Assembly: GCF_004376845.1 (NCBI RefSeq)
Contig: NZ_SNUW01000017.1
Location: forward strand, 1 to 38,062
DNA length: 38,062 nt
DNA from: Psychromonas algarum
GTDB taxonomy: Bacteria; Pseudomonadota; Gammaproteobacteria; Enterobacterales; Psychromonadaceae
Direction: 5' to 3'
Under the pieces are notes generated by a model, which saw nothing but the letters and a program-made list of their open reading frames with translations, did not search any database and was not told the origin of the DNA. Positions 33,713-38,062 of this stretch are shown here, in pieces. The translations under genes and the position numbers were made by a program. The stretch's first letter is position 1. Each line of letters opens with the position of its first letter.

Positions 33713-35642
33713 ATTTCTTTTTAAATCCTCCTTTTGTATTTGTCGTCTTTCTTTTGCGAAAAGGCTTTTTAAATCCTTTAGGGCTAGCAGGTAAATTAAC
33801 TAATGCTTGTGGTCCATCACTAATCGCTCTTGTAATTATATTTTGTAATTGTTCTTGTAATGGAAATACAAAGCCTTGATAACTTTGCTCTTTCTGACTA
33901 ATTGCATCCAACTGCATTTCCCATAGAGCCGTCATATCAGGCAATGTTAAATTATCAGGTAAACTTTCAATTAATTTTCTTCCCACTTCTGTTGCTTGAA
34001 TTGTTTTACCTACTCGTTGTAAAAACTGACGTTTAAATAATAATTCTATAATGCCTGCTCGTGTCGCTTCAGTCCCTAGACCATCAGTTTCTTTTAATAC
34101 TTTTCTTAATTCAGGATCCTGTACAAAACGCGCAATATTACTCATTGCAGCAAGTAACGTTGCATCACTAAAATGGGTTGGTGCTTGAGTATTTTTATCA
34201 ACAACCTCTCCTTTTTGGCAATGCAGAATTTGCCCTTTTTTTAAGTTAGGTAAAAAACTTTCAGTTTCCTTTTGTGGAAATAAAATTTTCCATCCATCAC
34301 TTTGTTTAGACTTAGCTTTACTAATAAACAAACCTTGGTTTATTTCAATTTCTGCAAAGCATTCAGCATAACAATAATCATCATAAAACTGACTAAGATA
34401 CTGCCGTGCAATCAATTGATAGATATTCTTAGAAACAATATCTAACGAACTGCTTAGCTTTTTTGTATCTGTTGGAATGATTGCATGGTGTGCATCAACT
34501 CTACTATCATTCCAAGCCCTGCCCTTAATCGACAAATTAGCATCAGTCACCGCTTTTTGCATAGCAGGTTCATTGTTAGCAATTGCTTGTACTACATATT
34601 GCGCCTGTTGATGGTGGTTACGTGGTAAATATCGCGAATCTGAACGAGGATAGGTAATTAACTTATGTTTTTCATACAATGCTTGAGCGGCATCTAACAC
34701 TTGTTGTGCACTATAACTAAAACGTTTTGCGGCATCTATTTGCAACCCAGATAAATTATAAGGTAAAGGTGCTATCTGTTTTTTGTTTTTATTAGTAAAG
34801 CTTTTTACCTGTGCGGGTTGGTTTGTTATACGTGCTGCTACGTTTTCCGCTAATGCTTTAACGATAACACGCCCATCACTATCTTGATAAGCAGCACATG
34901 CTTCGCTAGGCTGCCATTTAGCGGTAAAAGTAGATTCAGCGAGGTTGTCAGTTTGACAATGCGCTAATACCTCATAAAAAGGTTTACTAACAAACTCTTC
35001 AATTTCTTTATCACGCCTTGCAACCAAACCTAATAATGGTGTTTGTACTCGCCCTACAGAAATCACTCCTTGGTAACCTGACTTTTGTGCAAGTAAGGTA
35101 TAAGTACGGGTTAAATTCAAGCCATATAACCAATCTGCACGGGTTCTTGCTAATGCTGAAGTTGATAAAGGAATAAAGTCTTGATTGGAACGAAGCTGTT
35201 GAATCGAACGCTTAACGGCATTAACGGTTAAATCATTAATTAAACAACGCTGTACCTGTTTTAATTTAACACCTTTCACACCACTAAAATGGATCACTTC
35301 ATCAACTAATAACTGTCCTTCCCGATCAGGATCACCAACGTGTACCAGTTGATCGGCTTGCTTAATTAGTTTTTTTAATATGCTTAATTGTTTACTCGTT
35401 TGCGCAACAGACTTTAATTTCCATTTATCAGGAATAATAGGTAAATGCTCAAACTTCCATTGCTTAAAAGCAGGATCATAAACCTCAGGATCAACTTGTG
35501 TTAGTAAATGTCCAATACACCAACTCACTACATCGCCATTAGCAACATAAATACAGCCATCAGCTTTACGATGTGGTTTAGGAAGCGCATCGGCAACAGC
35601 ACGCCCTAGACTTGGTTTTTCAGCAATATATAATTTCAACAC
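33711..35642 (-). CDS. topB: DNA topoisomerase III
   Basis: The 643-residue type IA topoisomerase aligns with E. coli TopB throughout. It has the TOPRIM start KLYIAEKPSLGRAVADALPK, DPDRE at residues 104-108 for metal binding, SVGRVQTP, and the active-site tyrosine Y331 in ITYPRSDSRYLP. It decatenates and resolves single-stranded intermediates. The first codon here is GTG, but the TTG one codon later gives the usual MKLYIAEKPSL start, and GGGGTGA upstream could serve either. The C-terminal tail is basic (FRKRKTTNTKGGFKKK) without zinc-finger cysteines, as in TopB. Confidence 0.95.
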   Translation of the reverse strand: MLKLYIAEKPSLGRAVADALPKPHRKADGCIYVANGDVVSWCIGHLLTQVDPEVYDPAFKQWKFEHLPIIPDKWKLKSVAQTSKQLSILKKLIKQADQLVHVGDPDREGQLLVDEVIHFSGVKGVKLKQVQRCLINDLTVNAVKRSIQQLRSNQDFIPLSTSALARTRADWLYGLNLTRTYTLLAQKSGYQGVISVGRVQTPLLGLVARRDKEIEEFVSKPFYEVLAHCQTDNLAESTFTAKWQPSEACAAYQDSDGRVIVKALAENVAARITNQPAQVKSFTNKNKKQIAPLPYNLSGLQIDAAKRFSYSAQQVLDAAQALYEKHKLITYPRSDSRYLPRNHHQQAQYVVQAIANNEPAMQKAVTDANLSIKGRAWNDSRVDAHHAIIPTDTKKLSSSLDIVSKNIYQLIARQYLSQFYDDYCYAECFAEIEINQGLFISKAKSKQSDGWKILFPQKETESFLPNLKKGQILHCQKGEVVDKNTQAPTHFSDATLLAAMSNIARFVQDPELRKVLKETDGLGTEATRAGIIELLFKRQFLQRVGKTIQATEVGRKLIESLPDNLTLPDMTALWEMQLDAISQKEQSYQGFVFPLQEQLQNIITRAISDGPQALVNLPASPKGFKKPFRKRKTTNTKGGFKKK

Positions 35643-35787
35643 TCACCCCACTGTTTTTATACACAGTATTTTATAAATAAGAAAAATTCAAGCTTCGACT
35701 GATTTTATTTGCAACTAAGTCGACTATTGTTTGACTAATAAATTATGCCTTTTACACTTTGAGAATTATCTTAATAAGAATTTATCT

Positions 35788-36261
35788 ATGAAAATATCAA
35801 AAAAAATAATTCCAATATTATGTTTTAGCTCCACTCTGCTTATTACCGCTTGTAATACGGAACAAGAAAAAGAATTAACAAAAGCTAAAGAAATCCCTAT
35901 TAAATCTTGGGAAACAGTAGAAAACTCTAGCAAAGAGATCTGGGAAAAAAGCAAACAAACTGGATCTGACATTTGGGTATTAAGTAAAGAAAGCACTCAA
36001 GAAGCTTGGCAAGAAGGTAAAGAATCAAGCCAAGATCTCTTACAAAAAGGCAAAGAGTCTAGTGCAAGTATTTGGCAAGAGAGTAAACAAAAAACATCTG
36101 AAAAGTTACAATCATTAGGGGAATCAACAAATAATATATGGCAAGAACATAGTGAAAAAATACAAAAATCATTAACAGAATCAATAGATAAATTAAATGA
36201 CAATATAAATACTGATAATACTGATAATACTGATGAGCCTTATGAATCCGATGAAATTTAA
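35788..36261 (+). CDS. Lipoprotein built of 11-residue helical repeats
   Basis: 157 residues from ATG 35788; an in-frame ATG at 35731 adds 19 residues before the signal and is unlikely. The lipoprotein signal ends LLITAC. From about residue 40 the chain repeats every 11 residues: tryptophan or leucine recurs at exact 11-residue steps (W, W, W, W, L, W, L, W, L), with units such as WQEGKESSQDL, LQKGKESSASI and WQESKQKTSEK. This predicts a long amphipathic helix. The C-terminal tail is acidic, with a 9-bp DNA repeat coding NTD three times. No family recognised. It is probably anchored to an envelope membrane by lipid, with the helix lying on or linking surfaces. Confidence 0.8.
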   Translation: MKISKKIIPILCFSSTLLITACNTEQEKELTKAKEIPIKSWETVENSSKEIWEKSKQTGSDIWVLSKESTQEAWQEGKESSQDLLQKGKESSASIWQESKQKTSEKLQSLGESTNNIWQEHSEKIQKSLTESIDKLNDNINTDNTDNTDEPYESDEI

Positions 36262-36301
36262 TATTGATTGCAGATATAGAACCTAACTTAGAAAACTATC
36301 T

Positions 36302-36649
36302 TTAATAAAAGAAATAAAGAAGCACTATGCTCATATTCAATAAACTCATTAAATAGAACCAAGCTCTAAAACTAGCTTTAGTTGTTTTATGATGAAAGAG
36401 CAATTGACCTAATATACTGCCCGGCCAACCTGAACATAAAGCTAAAAGATGAAAATATTTTTCTGGTGTTCTTCTCCAGTTTTTTATTGCCGCTATTTTA
36501 TCTATTCCATAGAACAAAAAACTCAATAAACTACTCGCCACTAAAAAATAAAGAAAAATGATTGGTAGTAGCTGAATTGACTGATAATAAACGATAAATG
36601 CGCTATAAGTAACAGCTATCATAAACATGATTATATTTTTAAAATTCAT
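36302..36649 (-). CDS. DUF1294 membrane protein
   Basis: 115 residues from ATG 36647-36649 (GAGGTG upstream); a GTG at 36658 adds three. Three to four membrane spans with the DUF1294 landmarks: YGIDKIAAIKNWRRTPEKYFHLLAL, GWPGSILGQLLFHHKTTKASFR (each quoted in part: DKIAAIKNWRRTPEKY and GWPGSILGQLLFHHKTTK). In many bacteria this domain is fused to a cold-shock domain; here it stands alone. Inner-membrane, function unknown. Confidence 0.88.
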   Translation of the reverse strand: MNFKNIIMFMIAVTYSAFIVYYQSIQLLPIIFLYFLVASSLLSFLFYGIDKIAAIKNWRRTPEKYFHLLALCSGWPGSILGQLLFHHKTTKASFRAWFYLMSLLNMSIVLLYFFY

Positions 36650-36753
36650 AGTAAACACCTCAATAAAAAGGCATTTACCATAACGCTATTTCAAATTTTT
36701 AACTAGCATTAAAACTTATTGAAAACACAAAATAAAACAGTGGGCATAAAAGG

Positions 36754-36781
36754 GAGACTGTAATAAAAACTGTGTAACTGC
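36754..36781 (+). repeat. IS256-family left inverted repeat
   Basis: Starts GAGACTGTAATAAAAACTG and ends TGTAACTGC. It pairs with the reverse complement of 38035-38062. Confidence 0.9.
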
Positions 36782-36820
36782 TTATTTATAATCCTACTAT
36801 TTGGAAAAGGATAAGCAGTT

Positions 36821-38029
36821 ATGGATCAGAAGCAATTAGAAGCGTTTGCTCGTGAAGCCACTAAAACATTAAAAACAGAAAAAGACCTCAATAACTTTAG
36901 TCAGATGCTAACTAAGATAACCGTTGAAGCTGCATTGAATGCAGAATTAGACGACCACCTTGGTTACTCCAAACATCGAAAATCATCAACCACTAACAGT
37001 CGTAATGGCAGTTCAACTAAAACTATTATTACTGACGATGGCCAGTTTGAACTTGAAACTCCCCGTGACAGAGAAGGCTCTTTTGAGCCTCAGTTAGTCA
37101 AAAAACAACAAACTCGTTTTACCTCAATGGATGACAAAGTGTTAAGCCTATATGCGAAAGGCATGACAACACGTGAAATAGTCGCTACGTTCAAAGAACT
37201 TTATGGCGCAGATGTCTCTGCTTCACTCATTTCAAGGATTACTGATTCGGTGATTGAACAAGTGATTGAATGGCAATCTAGACCCTTGGATAATGTATAT
37301 CCTATTGTTTATCTTGATTATATTGTGCTTAAGATTCGCCAGGATAAACGGGTCATCAATAAAGCTGTCTACCTAGCACTAGGCGTCAATATGGAAGGCC
37401 AGAAAGAACTGTTGGGCATGTGGATGTCTGAAAATGAAGGCGCTAAATTCTGGCTTAACGTGCTGACCGAACTTCAAAACCGAGGTGTTAAAGATATCTT
37501 AATCGCTTGTATTGATGGCCTCAAAGGCTTTCCTGATGCGATTAATACGGTTTACCCAGAAGCACAGATACAACTCTGTATCGTGCATATGGTTCGGAAT
37601 TCAATTAAGTACGTACCTTGGAAGGATTACAAAGAACTGACGGCTGATTTAAAAGGTATCTATCGAGCAGTGACTGAAGATGAAGCCTTAAAGGCATTGG
37701 ATGACTTTAGTGATAAATGGGATGAGAAGTACCCTCAAATCAGCCGTTCATGGCGTGCTCATTGGCATAACCTCAATACGTTGTTTAGTTATCCTGAGGA
37801 CATCAGGAAAGCGATATATACGACCAATGCGATTGAGTCATTGAACAGTGTAATACGTAAAGCCATCAAGAAACGTAAGGTGTTCCCAACGGATGATTCG
37901 GCTAAAAAGGTGGTTTATCTTGCTATCATGGATGCATCAAAGAAATGGACGATGCCAATAAGAAATTGGAAAACGGCCTTGAATCGTTTTATGATAACGT
38001 TCGAAGACCGTCTTAAAGACTACGTTTAA
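36821..38029 (+). CDS. IS256-family transposase
   Basis: The 402-residue mutator-type DDE transposase has catalytic residues assignable as D166 (YLDYIVLK), D232 (CIDGLKGFPDA) and E339 (TTNAIESLNSVIRK), with the C/H-containing CIVHMVRNS between. The N-terminal region includes the DDHLGYSKH and SRNGSSTKT blocks usual for the family. It starts at ATG with AAGGA upstream. Length is normal and no frame damage is visible, so it is probably active. Confidence 0.95.
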   Translation: MDQKQLEAFAREATKTLKTEKDLNNFSQMLTKITVEAALNAELDDHLGYSKHRKSSTTNSRNGSSTKTIITDDGQFELETPRDREGSFEPQLVKKQQTRFTSMDDKVLSLYAKGMTTREIVATFKELYGADVSASLISRITDSVIEQVIEWQSRPLDNVYPIVYLDYIVLKIRQDKRVINKAVYLALGVNMEGQKELLGMWMSENEGAKFWLNVLTELQNRGVKDILIACIDGLKGFPDAINTVYPEAQIQLCIVHMVRNSIKYVPWKDYKELTADLKGIYRAVTEDEALKALDDFSDKWDEKYPQISRSWRAHWHNLNTLFSYPEDIRKAIYTTNAIESLNSVIRKAIKKRKVFPTDDSAKKVVYLAIMDASKKWTMPIRNWKTALNRFMITFEDRLKDYV

Positions 38030-38034
38030 AAACC

Positions 38035-38062
38035 GCAGTTACACAGAATTATTTACAGGGTC
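38035..38062 (-). repeat. IS256-family right inverted repeat
   Basis: Plus strand begins GCAGTTACACAG and ends ACAGGGTC at the window edge. Complementary to the left repeat at 36754-36781. Confidence 0.9.

Larger units (their letters stand above)
36754..38062 (+). mobile_element. IS256-family insertion sequence
   Basis: An element of about 1.3 kb carries one transposase gene between imperfect 28-bp inverted repeats at 36754-36781 and 38035-38062 (22 of 28 matches; inner part CTGTGTAACTGC identical). The right repeat ends exactly at the last base of the window, so the target duplication cannot be seen. The intact gene and matching ends suggest it may still be mobile. Confidence 0.93.

Overview
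The window is AT-rich DNA from a marine-type gammaproteobacterium. Gene content (arsJ, aapJQMP, a TIGR02808 small protein, an AcrAB-type pump, DUF1294, topB) suggests Psychromonas or a close Vibrionales/Alteromonadales relative. That is an inference from protein character, because no rRNA or complete tRNA gene is present to settle it. It is ordinary chromosome interrupted by mobile and repeat-rich patches.

Layout. 1-2060 is an accessory patch. It holds a window-truncated Y1/HUH (RAYT-like) transposase, strong hairpins, a possible 30-residue peptide gene, a tRNA T-arm-like fossil, two matching 29-bp dyads and dispersed repeats. 2061-4820 is an arsenate-detoxification operon on the minus strand (arsR, gapdh, arsJ) with its own promoter/operator and a UUCG-loop terminator. 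4847-6984 carries an ALDH3-type aldehyde dehydrogenase, sixA and a 46-residue TIGR02808 protein, all minus. 7217-14156 is a compact six-gene MoxR/Bat-type operon (MoxR ATPase, DUF58, DUF4381, two VWA membrane proteins, BatD) whose genes overlap or abut. 14341-18605 is the general L-amino-acid ABC transporter aapJQMP behind a textbook sigma-54 promoter, with an internal terminator after aapJ.

18609-21970 has a GNAT acetyltransferase, a cysteine-less PspE-like rhodanese, and a divergent LysR regulator/MFS exporter pair. 22423-26847 is an RND pump: the adaptor gene is frameshifted in a six-C run, while the AcrB-type pump gene is intact. 26878-31245 has a GFA-domain protein, an EamA exporter, a repeat-rich intergenic region, a GyrI-like protein next to a decayed second rhodanese copy, and CinA. 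31591-36649 has the GTPase YlqF, an outer-membrane beta-barrel protein, topoisomerase III, a lipoprotein built of 11-residue repeats, and a DUF1294 membrane protein. 36754-38062 is an IS256-family element whose right end coincides with the window end.

The functional groups are arsenate export as an arseno-sugar-phosphate, nitrogen-controlled amino-acid uptake, envelope/chaperone work by the MoxR operon, and several small-molecule exporters. The observations most worth a second look are the 11-residue-repeat lipoprotein, the ArsR lacking the usual arsenic-binding cysteines, the adaptor-gene frameshift in a C tract, the sigma-54 promoter of aap, the paired dyads beside a small peptide gene, and the multi-copy dispersed repeats. 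I did not find a convincingly new multi-gene defence or biosynthetic system.
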